Shown: piece by piece, positions 1 through 5,734 of the stretch
How positions within the stretch are numbered: position 1 is the stretch's first letter
Layout: the number at the start of each line of letters is the position of its first letter
NCBI GenBank assembly: GCA_021802165.1
Contig: JAKAAU010000094.1
Coordinates: 1 to 6,411, forward strand
Reading direction: 5' to 3'
Length of the DNA stretch: 6,411 nucleotides
Source of the DNA: Thermoplasmata archaeon
GTDB taxonomy: Archaea; Thermoplasmatota; Thermoplasmata; Thermoplasmatales; Thermoplasmataceae
The notes under the pieces: model-generated
The model's database searches: none
Seen by the model: only the letters and a program-made list of their open reading frames with translations
Told to the model about the DNA's origin: nothing
Translations under genes and position numbers: made by a program

Positions 1-350
1 GCGAAATAAGCCTTGAGAATCGAAAAAAATGGTTGGATAAAGCATTCCATGACACTGGTAGTTATTTGATCATTAGTAATACTGGCCCACTGATAGATGG
101 GTTTAATGAATTTACAAAAAACAATAGAAATGATAGGGGAACCATAGCAATGGCAAATGCCGGGCCTAATACTGGCGGATCCCAGTTCTTTATAAATGTG
201 GTGAATAACAACTATCTTGATAAAATGCACCCCGTATTCGGCAAAGTTGTAAAGGGTCTCGATGTTGCAGATAAAATAAGCAAGGCAAAGAGAGACAGGA
301 ACGATAAGCCCCTTGAAAAAATTGTAATAAAAAAAGCATTTATAAAATAA
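1..350 (+). CDS. Cyclophilin-type peptidyl-prolyl cis-trans isomerase, C-terminal part (5' end outside window)
   Basis: The frame is open from the left edge (first full codon at base 3) to TAA at 348-350, so this is the C-terminal ~115 residues of a longer gene; the TTG at 33 is not a real start. The core cyclophilin block [16 protein letters not shown] is present, followed by [20 protein letters not shown]. These match the family's substrate-binding Asn, Gln and Phe and the His of the HxVFG segment. The position usually held by Trp (W121 in human CypA) is Tyr here. The catalytic Arg and the FHRxI segment would lie upstream of the window. The family isomerises Xaa-Pro bonds and helps protein folding, here presumably in the cytosol, but the N-terminus is unseen so a signal peptide cannot be excluded. 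About 35 residues before the core block look like a lineage-specific insertion. Family assignment is secure; the physiological role is unknown. Confidence 0.93.
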   Translation, partial: EISLENRKKWLDKAFHDTGSYLIISNTGPLIDGFNEFTKNNRNDRGTIAMANAGPNTGGSQFFINVVNNNYLDKMHPVFGKVVKGLDVADKISKAKRDRNDKPLEKIVIKKAFIK

Positions 351-360
351 AATTATACAT
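350..360 (+). promoter_or_regulatory. Putative TATA box for the RecA-like / small protein / polB2 cassette
   Basis: The A/T block AAATTATACAT lies 25-35 bp upstream of the TTG at 385, the spacing expected for an archaeal TATA box driving a leaderless or near-leaderless transcript. It begins at the last base of the cyclophilin stop codon. A weaker alternative, TTTCTTAAAATT at 397-408, would fit a leaderless start at the ATG at 424. No Shine-Dalgarno motif precedes either start, which favours a leaderless message. Confidence 0.4.
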
Positions 361-372
361 CTCATTTTCTCA

Positions 373-379
373 TTTTTTT
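373..379 (+). terminator. T-run terminator after the cyclophilin gene
   Basis: A run of seven T lies 23 bp after the cyclophilin stop, inside a pyrimidine-rich stretch (361-379) with no hairpin. Archaeal RNA polymerase often stops at such T-runs. It lies just before the next gene's start, so it may overlap that gene's transcription start region. Confidence 0.45.
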
Positions 380-384
380 AACCA

Positions 385-774
385 TTGCAGAAACTATTTC
401 TTAAAATTGCTATTTTAATTTTTATGGGAGAGTTCAGCATTAGAAGCGGAAGTTTTGATATTTTACGGGAAATAACACATTACATGCCCACAAAACTATT
501 GATATCTGATGGAATTATGCTTGAAAAGAATATTTTAAATTTTAATGTAAAAATCCAGAGAATTATGACTCCATATCAGCTGAATAGAATAGTTATAGAG
601 AGCGGCATTGAAAAATACCTTATATTGATCTCATCGTTTGTGCTTGATTCATGGGGCCTTTCTGTTATTGGTGAGATAAATTATGTGATGGAACAATCAG
701 TATATAATGGCAGTGCGGTAATATTTGATATTGTGGGTTCAAAAACAGTGAATGAAGAATTTATGGGATGGTAA
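385..774 (+). CDS. Small RecA-fold protein with an eroded P-loop, first gene of the PolB2 cassette
   Basis: The product is 129 residues from TTG 385, or 116 from ATG 424. I prefer TTG because the hydrophobic strand KIAILIFMG (residues 7-15) followed by EFSIRSGSF reads as the first beta-strand plus P-loop of a RecA/RadA/KaiC fold. The G-x4-G-K-T pattern there has become G15-x4-R-S-G, losing the lysine and the hydroxyl residue that bind ATP phosphate. Further alternating strands and helices follow: KLLISDG, then VKIQRIMTPYQLNRIV (like the Arg/Tyr-rich segment of RadA), then YLILISSFVLDSW where Walker B would be, without a clear catalytic acid pair. It is about half the usual RecA-core length, so probably a scaffold or partner rather than an ATPase. 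It sits 1 bp before the next gene and leads the operon. Its place beside PolB2 recalls ImuA beside ImuB/DnaE2. The RecA-fold call rests on pattern reading, not a search; an unrelated fold is possible. Confidence 0.6.
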   Translation: MQKLFLKIAILIFMGEFSIRSGSFDILREITHYMPTKLLISDGIMLEKNILNFNVKIQRIMTPYQLNRIVIESGIEKYLILISSFVLDSWGLSVIGEINYVMEQSVYNGSAVIFDIVGSKTVNEEFMGW

Positions 775-775
775 A

Positions 776-1012
776 ATGGGAAGGAACACACAGTCGTCAA
801 GGGAATATGTGAAATCTATGGAAGAAGAAATTTTATCCATGCGCACATATATGAAAAAAGAAGATATTGAAATTCTGAAAGTTATTATATCCATGGCAGA
901 GAAACATTCAAATGAGATTTCAAATTTTAACCAGTTTTTTGCTGCTATTATTCTGGAATTATATAAAAAGCTGGATGGATATGGAGAAGATAATAAACGC
1001 CACTGGTTCTGA
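776..1012 (+). CDS. Small charged helical protein, second gene of the PolB2 cassette (unknown function)
   Basis: This 78-residue protein starts at ATG 776, 1 bp after the RecA-like stop; an in-frame ATG at 752 would overlap the previous gene by 23 bp and is less likely. GGGATGG just before 776 could act as a weak ribosome site. The sequence is rich in Lys and Glu and reads as two or three helices: roughly residues 7-46 (MEEEILSMRTYMKKEDIEIL and on) and 50-67 (NFNQFFAAIILELYKKL). There are no cysteines, no membrane segment and no recognisable catalytic motif. Its 3' end overlaps the polymerase gene by 32-38 bp in another frame, implying translational coupling. Small HTH-like or helical proteins are reported beside archaeal polB2 genes, and this is probably the local counterpart. 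It may bind DNA or bridge the RecA-like protein and the polymerase; that role is inference. Confidence 0.75.
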   Translation: MGRNTQSSREYVKSMEEEILSMRTYMKKEDIEILKVIISMAEKHSNEISNFNQFFAAIILELYKKLDGYGEDNKRHWF

Positions 1013-2894
1013 TGTAATAGAACTGTGGATATACCGGAACGGAAAGATCATTAAAAAATACTTCAATAACAGGACATGGATATTTGTTTCAGGCGAACCA
1101 TACTATTTAACCATGCTTGAGAAGAGCCTGGACGCGACAAATTATATCTACCGTTATACTACAATGAACGATATTTATGGATTGCAAAATGGAATACAGA
1201 TATATCTTAGCCCATCTAAATCAAGTGATATGGCATCCAGGATAGAGGAATCATTTGGTTCCCGGTTGAAAATTTATAATGCTGACATAAATAATATTTT
1301 ACGGTTTATGGTAAGCAGGGGAATGGAATTCTATAGCCTGGAAAACCCATATGAGGAGGATATAAGTTTGCCTGCAGCAGTAATAGAACCTGTATCCACA
1401 CGTGGCAGGATAAAATATGTTGCCATAAATGGCAATATATATTCCAGCAATATCTATGAAGAAACAAAAAGGGCTATAGAGGAAAACATCATTATAATAT
1501 ATAGAAACTATCAAAATGAATTCAGCATTTTGCTTGACCAGATGAAAAAACATGGATATTATATTAATGCCAGATTTTACAGGGAAAGAACCTTTGAATC
1601 CTATGGCAGGCATTCGTATATGCCCGGGGCTGTAAAAATAAGGGATAGAATATGCGTAGATTATGATTCCTTTGTATACAGGGAAGCTGGAATCTCAGGG
1701 CTGTTTGAGCTATCAAGGGTTTCATCCCTTCCTGTTGAAATAGTTTCCAGCATAACTCCTGGCACCGTTGTTTCTTCTATTGAGGAAAAAGAAGCATTAA
1801 AAAGAAAAATACTTGTGCCATTTAGAAAAGATGATTATGAGATTGCAAAAAATCCTGCTGAATTATTCAGTGCAGACGCAGGTGGAATAGTTTTTAATCC
1901 GGAGCCGGGAATTTATTCGGATGTATATGAAATTGATTTTTCATCCATGTATCCTGGAATAATAGTTGAATATGGCATATCACCGGAGAGCATTTCTGGA
2001 GGAAATACTGCCTATTTATCACAGTTCCTCAGAGGATTGCTGGACAGGAGGCTACTGTATAAATATGTCAACGGCAGGTCGGATATCTATGCAAGCAGAA
2101 ATAAGGCATTGAAAATCCTCCTTCTCAATTCCTTCGGGTATACCGGTTATAAAAATGCAAAATTTGGAAGGATAGATGTGCATGAAAAAATAACAGGCAT
2201 AGGGAGAAAAATAATAGCAGATTCCATGAGAATTTCAGAAGAAAATGGTTTCACCGTTTTACATGGTGTTGTTGATTCACTCTGGCTATCAGGAAACGGT
2301 GATATAGATAAAACACTTAAAGAGATATATGATAAAACAGGCATACCTATAGTTCTGGATTCAAATTATAGATGGATTGCTTTTATGCCCCAGGCCAATG
2401 GCATAGGTTCCGCAAACAGATATATAGGATTAAGGAAAGATGGAACGTTTAAGGTAAGAGGCATAGAACTCAGGAGAAGGGATTCACCACCACTGGTCAG
2501 GAAGTTCCAGGAGCAGGCACTTGATGCGTTAAACTGCAGTTTTGATGAATTACCATTAAAAAAAGAAAAGCTGGATGACCTGAAAAACAGGTATATGAAA
2601 CTTGAAAACTTCCCTATTGAAGATTTCAGGATAGAATTCGGTATAAACAGGCACATTGATGATTATAAAACCAGAAATAGTACGTATTATCTGATGAAAA
2701 GCCTTGGCAGGGAAAAAATGATATATCCTGGTATGGTTATTTCCGGAATCGTAGTTGATAAAAAACATAACATTATAAAAAGCCACTCCGAATTTTTCGA
2801 CAGGAAATATTATGAAAATCTTTTGAAGAGATCGTTTAAGCCATTTGATTTTATTATTTCAGAGTCTGCTAATAAGATCCCTGATCTTTATTGA
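975..2894 (+). CDS. polB2: Family B DNA polymerase, PolB2-like, with altered motif C and degenerate exonuclease domain
   Basis: The product is 639 residues from ATG 975; ATG 981 is an equally good start. The frame opens further back, to 912, but that extension overlaps the previous gene and is not credible. Numbering is from 975. The N-terminal beta domain (about 1-130) begins with IINATGSDVIELWIYRNGK. The exonuclease-like domain (about 130-300) has lost its metal ligands: VIEP at 136-139 replaces DIE, and EFS at 182-184 replaces FD. The palm and fingers are clear: motif A DFSSMYP at 321-327, motif B K380 with NSFGY at 385-389, motif C HGVVDS at 430-435, then a KxY-like GLRKDGTFKVRGIELRRRD segment. 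A full thumb follows, ending with FFDRKYYENLLKRSF. Motif C keeps the second Asp (D434) but not the first. It is shorter than replicative PolB enzymes (~770-800), with no obvious PCNA-binding C-terminus. PolB2 enzymes are linked to damage tolerance in Sulfolobales. Activity here is plausible but unproven. The gene ends inside the convergent cdc6. Confidence 0.9.
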   Translation: MDMEKIINATGSDVIELWIYRNGKIIKKYFNNRTWIFVSGEPYYLTMLEKSLDATNYIYRYTTMNDIYGLQNGIQIYLSPSKSSDMASRIEESFGSRLKIYNADINNILRFMVSRGMEFYSLENPYEEDISLPAAVIEPVSTRGRIKYVAINGNIYSSNIYEETKRAIEENIIIIYRNYQNEFSILLDQMKKHGYYINARFYRERTFESYGRHSYMPGAVKIRDRICVDYDSFVYREAGISGLFELSRVSSLPVEIVSSITPGTVVSSIEEKEALKRKILVPFRKDDYEIAKNPAELFSADAGGIVFNPEPGIYSDVYEIDFSSMYPGIIVEYGISPESISGGNTAYLSQFLRGLLDRRLLYKYVNGRSDIYASRNKALKILLLNSFGYTGYKNAKFGRIDVHEKITGIGRKIIADSMRISEENGFTVLHGVVDSLWLSGNGDIDKTLKEIYDKTGIPIVLDSNYRWIAFMPQANGIGSANRYIGLRKDGTFKVRGIELRRRDSPPLVRKFQEQALDALNCSFDELPLKKEKLDDLKNRYMKLENFPIEDFRIEFGINRHIDDYKTRNSTYYLMKSLGREKMIYPGMVISGIVVDKKHNIIKSHSEFFDRKYYENLLKRSFKPFDFIISESANKIPDLY

Positions 2895-3947
2895 AAGTAT
2901 AGAAACAGGTACATCGTTTATAGATACCAGCTTTGATACACCTGACCGGTTTCCGCTGCTCTTCAGGGATGATGAAATAATGTCAAGGCTTTCAAGTTTG
3001 CGTATTACCCGGTATATTTCGGTTTTTTTGTATTGAATGCCATATTCTTCTCCCTGCAATTGAACCTCTTTTTCTATTGATGGTACGTCCACATAAAGTG
3101 TATCGGGAAGCAGAATGCATATTGCAAGGAGTATTACAAGTTCCCTTCTATCTAGCAGTGAAAGTTTGCTTTCCGTTATATATGGATTTATGAGTGAAAC
3201 AGCTGACCGGACATCATCGTTCTCAATTGTTTTTGAAAGGCGGTATTCTGCCATATATGCAGCTTTTTGCAGGAGTTCTATGGCAAACCGTGCACTCCCG
3301 AACTTCCCTGAAATTTCTGATATGTATCCAAGTATAGAATCTGTGCATGTTCCGGGCTCCAGTGCCATAGATGCCCGATCTGTTATAATCCGTTGGATCT
3401 CATCGCTGCTATATTTATTGAATTTGAGTTCCACAATTGTCCCGTATTTTCTTTCCATATACATGAATGGGCTTTCTATGGAAATAAGTATAGTACTTAA
3501 TCCGGCCCCGTAGATTTCAGATGCCCTGAACAGATTGTACAATCCTGCGGTATCGCCCTTTAAAAAGCCGGTAGCTTCATCTATTACAAGAACTATGTCG
3601 CCACGGAATGATATTATAGAATTGAGCATAGAAAAGATTTCAGAATATGAAAGACCGTGATAGGAGACTGGCTTTCCAAGCCTCGAAATAACATGTTCAA
3701 GCAGATTTTTTACATTCCTGAATGATAATGCATTTTCATAAATTATAGATTTATTCTCCCTCATAAGGAATTTTACTGTTGAAGTTTTGCCTGTGCCTGA
3801 GTCCCCGTGAATTATTATATTATTTGATATCCCATTTCCTGCTGGCGCCAGGACTGCAGATCTGATAGCTGCTATCTTATCATCTCTAAAAAATAATTTT
3901 TCCGGAACATAAGAAGTGTCAAGCGGTGCTGGATTTGCGACTATCAT
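2859..3947 (-). CDS. cdc6: Orc1/Cdc6-family replication initiator ATPase, divergent form
   Basis: The product is 362 residues, slightly shorter than the usual ~400. The N-terminus has the family's YVPEKLFFRDDKI segment. Walker A is GDSGTGKT at 48-55 and Walker B is LVIDEAT at 120-126, so the Asp-Glu pair is kept but the usual fourth-position Asp of DExD is Thr. The sensor 1 strand ILISIES (153-159) has Glu158 where Asn is typical. Sensor 2 GSAR keeps Arg220. A winged-helix domain follows (about 265-362), with LLDRRELVILLAICIL and KTEIYRVIRKLESLDII. Orc1/Cdc6 proteins bind origin repeats and load the MCM helicase; several archaeal paralogues act instead as regulators. The departures at Walker B and sensor 1 suggest either a lineage variant or a secondary paralogue. 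The gene is convergent with polB2 and overlaps it by 36 bp. The start ATG at 3947 is chosen because a TATA-like block lies 24-35 bp upstream, fitting a leaderless message. Confidence 0.92.
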   Translation of the reverse strand: MIVANPAPLDTSYVPEKLFFRDDKIAAIRSAVLAPAGNGISNNIIIHGDSGTGKTSTVKFLMRENKSIIYENALSFRNVKNLLEHVISRLGKPVSYHGLSYSEIFSMLNSIISFRGDIVLVIDEATGFLKGDTAGLYNLFRASEIYGAGLSTILISIESPFMYMERKYGTIVELKFNKYSSDEIQRIITDRASMALEPGTCTDSILGYISEISGKFGSARFAIELLQKAAYMAEYRLSKTIENDDVRSAVSLINPYITESKLSLLDRRELVILLAICILLPDTLYVDVPSIEKEVQLQGEEYGIQYKKTEIYRVIRKLESLDIISSSLKSSGNRSGVSKLVSINDVPVSILSIKIRDLISRL

Positions 3948-3965
3948 TTTATATGAAGTCCCATT

Positions 3966-3995
3966 CCGGTAATAAATTTTACCGGTAATACCGGG
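3966..3995. repeat. Cluster of CCGGTAA inverted and direct repeats over the cdc6 promoter
   Basis: Three copies of the same half-site sit in 30 bp. CCGGTAA at 3966-3972 and TTACCGG at 3979-3985 form a 7-bp-arm inverted repeat with a 6-bp A/T centre. CCGGTAATA at 3966-3974 recurs exactly at 3982-3990 as a direct repeat 16 bp on. CCGGTA-A-TACCGG at 3982-3994 is a perfect 13-bp palindrome, and TTACCGGTAA at 3979-3988 is a perfect 10-bp one. The first pair flanks the predicted TATA box and the second lies just upstream, where BRE contacts fall. This is a good candidate for an operator, perhaps autoregulatory, or for initiator-binding sites next to an origin gene. It does not match the known ORB consensus. 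Confidence 0.6.
3970..3981 (-). promoter_or_regulatory. Putative TATA box of the cdc6 gene
   Basis: Read on the minus strand the block is TAAAATTTATTA, 23-34 bp upstream of the ATG, the right spacing for a leaderless archaeal transcript. A second A/T block (CATATAAA) directly abuts the ATG and is too close to serve unless transcription starts inside the gene, where no in-frame Met follows nearby. The preferred TATA box lies between the arms of the CCGGTAA inverted repeat. Confidence 0.45.
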
Positions 3996-4079
3996 CCTCT
4001 ACATATTTTAACAATTCCAGAAATTTATCCGCATTGTAAACTCTGTGGCTTTCTTTCTGATAGATTTTTAAAAGTGCTA

Positions 4080-4090
4080 AACTTATTTTA
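4080..4090 (+). promoter_or_regulatory. TATA-like box upstream of the small plus-strand frame
   Basis: AACTTATTTTA lies 22-32 bp before the ATG at 4112, the usual distance for a leaderless archaeal start. Another A/T block, GATTTTTAAAAG at 4063-4074, lies further upstream. The region is AT-rich throughout, so chance occurrence is a real possibility. Confidence 0.3.
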
Positions 4091-4111
4091 GAAAGATTGG
4101 AAAATCGAAAC

Positions 4112-4189
4112 ATGGAAGCATCTACCAGCTCATTAACATTTGATGAAGCTGTGTGGGTTGTTAAAAAGAATAGGCATAATGGAATTTAA
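4112..4189 (+). CDS. Possible 25-residue small protein, or remnant of a larger gene
   Basis: ATG 4112 opens a 25-codon frame beginning MEASTSSLTFDEAVWVVKK and ending at TAA 4187-4189. Support comes from its surroundings: a TATA-like box at the right distance upstream, and a T8 run 6 bp after the stop. It runs opposite to both flanking genes. I do not recognise the peptide. It has one amphipathic stretch (LTFDEAVWVVKK) that could be the first helix of a longer protein, so it may be the truncated start of a gene lost from this site, or the transcript may matter as RNA. The frame is short enough to arise by chance. Confidence 0.25.
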   Translation: MEASTSSLTFDEAVWVVKKNRHNGI

Positions 4190-4195
4190 ATAGTA

Positions 4196-4203
4196 TTTTT
4201 TTT
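4196..4203 (+). terminator. T8 run, possible terminator of the small plus-strand unit
   Basis: Eight consecutive T lie 6 bp after the stop of the 25-codon frame and 5 bp before the 3' end of lysS. No hairpin precedes it. On the plus strand it would stop transcription before it runs antisense into lysS. On the minus strand it reads as A8 and would not terminate lysS; a T5 (minus strand, around 4162-4166) could serve that gene. Confidence 0.4.
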
Positions 4204-4208
4204 CTATA

Positions 4209-5732
4209 TCACTGTGTAGAATCATTTTGAATAAGGCTTTTAATCCTGTCTACCACATAATTTTTATCCATGCTTGATAGAAAATATCCAAGGCGTGGCC
4301 CCTTATCTTTATCGATAAAAACCCGGTAAAATAAAGTAAATACGTCCTTAGGTGTAAGCTTGCGGTCTCCAATTATATCGTAAATCACTGTATGTATGGA
4401 ATCTGATGTCCATTCTACACTGGCGAGTTTATCCAGAAATTCCTGTAATATCGATCTCTGATCATCTGTAAGTAGGAATTGCTTGTCTGTCAATGAGAAT
4501 TTAATGTTTTCCGGAGCATATTTAGATAGCCAGTATTTTGCAATAACTATTTCATTTTTGAGATAATCGTCTATCTGATCCTTATCGTACCCGCTTCTTT
4601 TAAGTGCTGAAAAGAAGCTATTGTCATCCCTGTATATCTGGATCAGGGTTACTATATGCCTGAAATTTATTTTTTCAGGTGCATCAAGTATTTTAATGCG
4701 TGACATCTCATAAATGCGCTTGAAGTTTTCATTGTTTGATTCGTCCAGGCCAAAGTAAGCGCGCTCCATCTTTTCGTAATCGTCTATAAGGTTCAATAAT
4801 CCCATTCCCGGGTCAAAATCAATATGCCTTCCAGGATCATTCCTTGCTATAAGGAATCGTAATATCTCTGGAGGTGCAAATGTTGTTACCTCAGATGCAG
4901 TTATTGCCACACCTGTTGAGGAGTGCATTACCCCGACGCCTTTTAACAGTATTCTTTCATACATCAAAGGCACCGGAGGGGATATTTTAAAAATTTTAGC
5001 TGCGATTTCCTTTCCAGTATCATATGAACCTCCTGAGGCTGCGTGGTCTTTTCCAAAGGGCTCTATTGTAACGCCAAGTGCATACCATTTTGCAGGCCAT
5101 TCAACACGCCAGGGCATTTTCCCATCGTCTTTCCTTATATCTGCCTTATCTTCATTGCCACATGCCTTGCATTTATAATATGCATACGGATTTTCATATT
5201 TAGTAACTGTTGATGAATTAATTTTTCCGCATTTTGAACATCTGGGTTCATATGGATACCATTCTGGACCGATATCGTATCCGGCAACATCATGCATGAT
5301 CTTCGCTATTTCTTCCCTGTGATTCATGGCTATGTCAATTGCTTCTGCAAGCTTTCCTTCCCTGTATAGCCCTGTAGTGCTGATAACTTCCACATTTACA
5401 TTGATCTTTTTTAAGGTTTCAAGGAAAGGTTTCAGGAAATAATCTGAATATTTTCCATCTCCTTCTGGAGCAGGTATATAGCTGAGTGGCATGCCTACAT
5501 ACTGTGAATAACTCGCATCCAGAAATGGATAAACTTTCCTCAACGGGTCAAGGTCATCACATAAATATATGAATCTTGATTCAAGTTTTTTATCAAGTGA
5601 TGCCTTATAAAGTATATCGCCTGTGAGTATTTCCCTCATATTTCCAACATGTATTGGACCGGAAGGTGATATACCTGTAGATATAAGCTGTGTGCCATTC
5701 AGGTTTTCGACCAGTGCATCTGCCCAGTACAT
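4209..5732 (-). CDS. lysS: Lysyl-tRNA synthetase, class I (archaeal type)
   Basis: The product is 507 residues, close to the class I LysRS norm (~520). It charges tRNA-Lys with lysine in the cytosol using ATP. The HIGH signature appears as GPIHVGN at 25-31 within ISTGISPSGPIHVGNMRE. Two CxxC pairs, C165/C168 and C188/C191, form the zinc-binding insertion typical of archaeal LysRS. FGKDHAASGGSYDTG (226-240) is the conserved lysine-site region. The KMSKS loop reads GVMHSSTG (267-274), so both lysines of KMSSSKG are replaced. RHIDFDPGMGLLNLIDDYEKME follows at 302-323, then the helical anticodon-binding domain. The start ATG 5732 lies 2 bp after the gfcR stop, with GGTGGG 6 bp upstream as a good ribosome site, so the two are co-transcribed. 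Identification is firm; the loop change is the only oddity. Confidence 0.97.
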   Translation of the reverse strand: MYWADALVENLNGTQLISTGISPSGPIHVGNMREILTGDILYKASLDKKLESRFIYLCDDLDPLRKVYPFLDASYSQYVGMPLSYIPAPEGDGKYSDYFLKPFLETLKKINVNVEVISTTGLYREGKLAEAIDIAMNHREEIAKIMHDVAGYDIGPEWYPYEPRCSKCGKINSSTVTKYENPYAYYKCKACGNEDKADIRKDDGKMPWRVEWPAKWYALGVTIEPFGKDHAASGGSYDTGKEIAAKIFKISPPVPLMYERILLKGVGVMHSSTGVAITASEVTTFAPPEILRFLIARNDPGRHIDFDPGMGLLNLIDDYEKMERAYFGLDESNNENFKRIYEMSRIKILDAPEKINFRHIVTLIQIYRDDNSFFSALKRSGYDKDQIDDYLKNEIVIAKYWLSKYAPENIKFSLTDKQFLLTDDQRSILQEFLDKLASVEWTSDSIHTVIYDIIGDRKLTPKDVFTLFYRVFIDKDKGPRLGYFLSSMDKNYVVDRIKSLIQNDSTQ

Positions 5733-5734
5733 TA

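Larger units (their letters stand above)
3948..4208. other. Intergenic region between cdc6 and lysS; possible origin or regulatory region
   Basis: This 261-bp AT-rich gap lies upstream of cdc6 and downstream of lysS, both on the minus strand, and is far longer than the other gaps in the window (1-34 bp). It holds the CCGGTAA cluster near cdc6 and a small plus-strand unit near lysS. Archaeal origins commonly adjoin an orc1/cdc6 gene, so an origin here is possible. I see no convincing ORB: TTCCAG at 4015-4020 and TTGGAAAATCGAAAC at 4097-4111 share only fragments of the consensus. The origin idea is inference from position. Confidence 0.3.

Noticed and set aside
385..430. Signal peptide on the 129-residue protein
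   Set aside because: The hydrophobic run KIAILIFMG has no cleavage-like site and is better explained as the first core strand of a RecA-type fold.
752..775. Alternative earlier start (ATG 752) for the small helical protein
   Set aside because: It would overlap the RecA-like gene by 23 bp, while ATG 776 lies 1 bp after that stop with a GGGATGG sequence just before it.
912..974. Upstream extension of the polymerase frame giving a hydrophobic N-terminus (FLLLLFWNYI) like a membrane anchor
   Set aside because: These codons overlap the small helical protein gene in another frame and their hydrophobicity comes from its T-rich codons. The family's N-terminal strand starts only at about IINATGSDV, just after 975/981.
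1299..2786. Several antisense open frames of 65-104 codons inside the polymerase gene
   Set aside because: Their translations have no family features and compositions typical of shadow frames, and they lie wholly within a strongly supported gene.
2845..3513. Plus-strand open frames opposite cdc6
   Set aside because: Low-complexity Ser/Leu/Ile-rich translations are mirror images of the cdc6 codons, with no promoter-like block or homology signal.
4009..4115. ORB-like origin repeats (TTCCAG, TTGGAAAATCGAAAC)
   Set aside because: Only short fragments of the archaeal ORB consensus are present, with no inverted pair at meaningful spacing; not enough to call an origin element.
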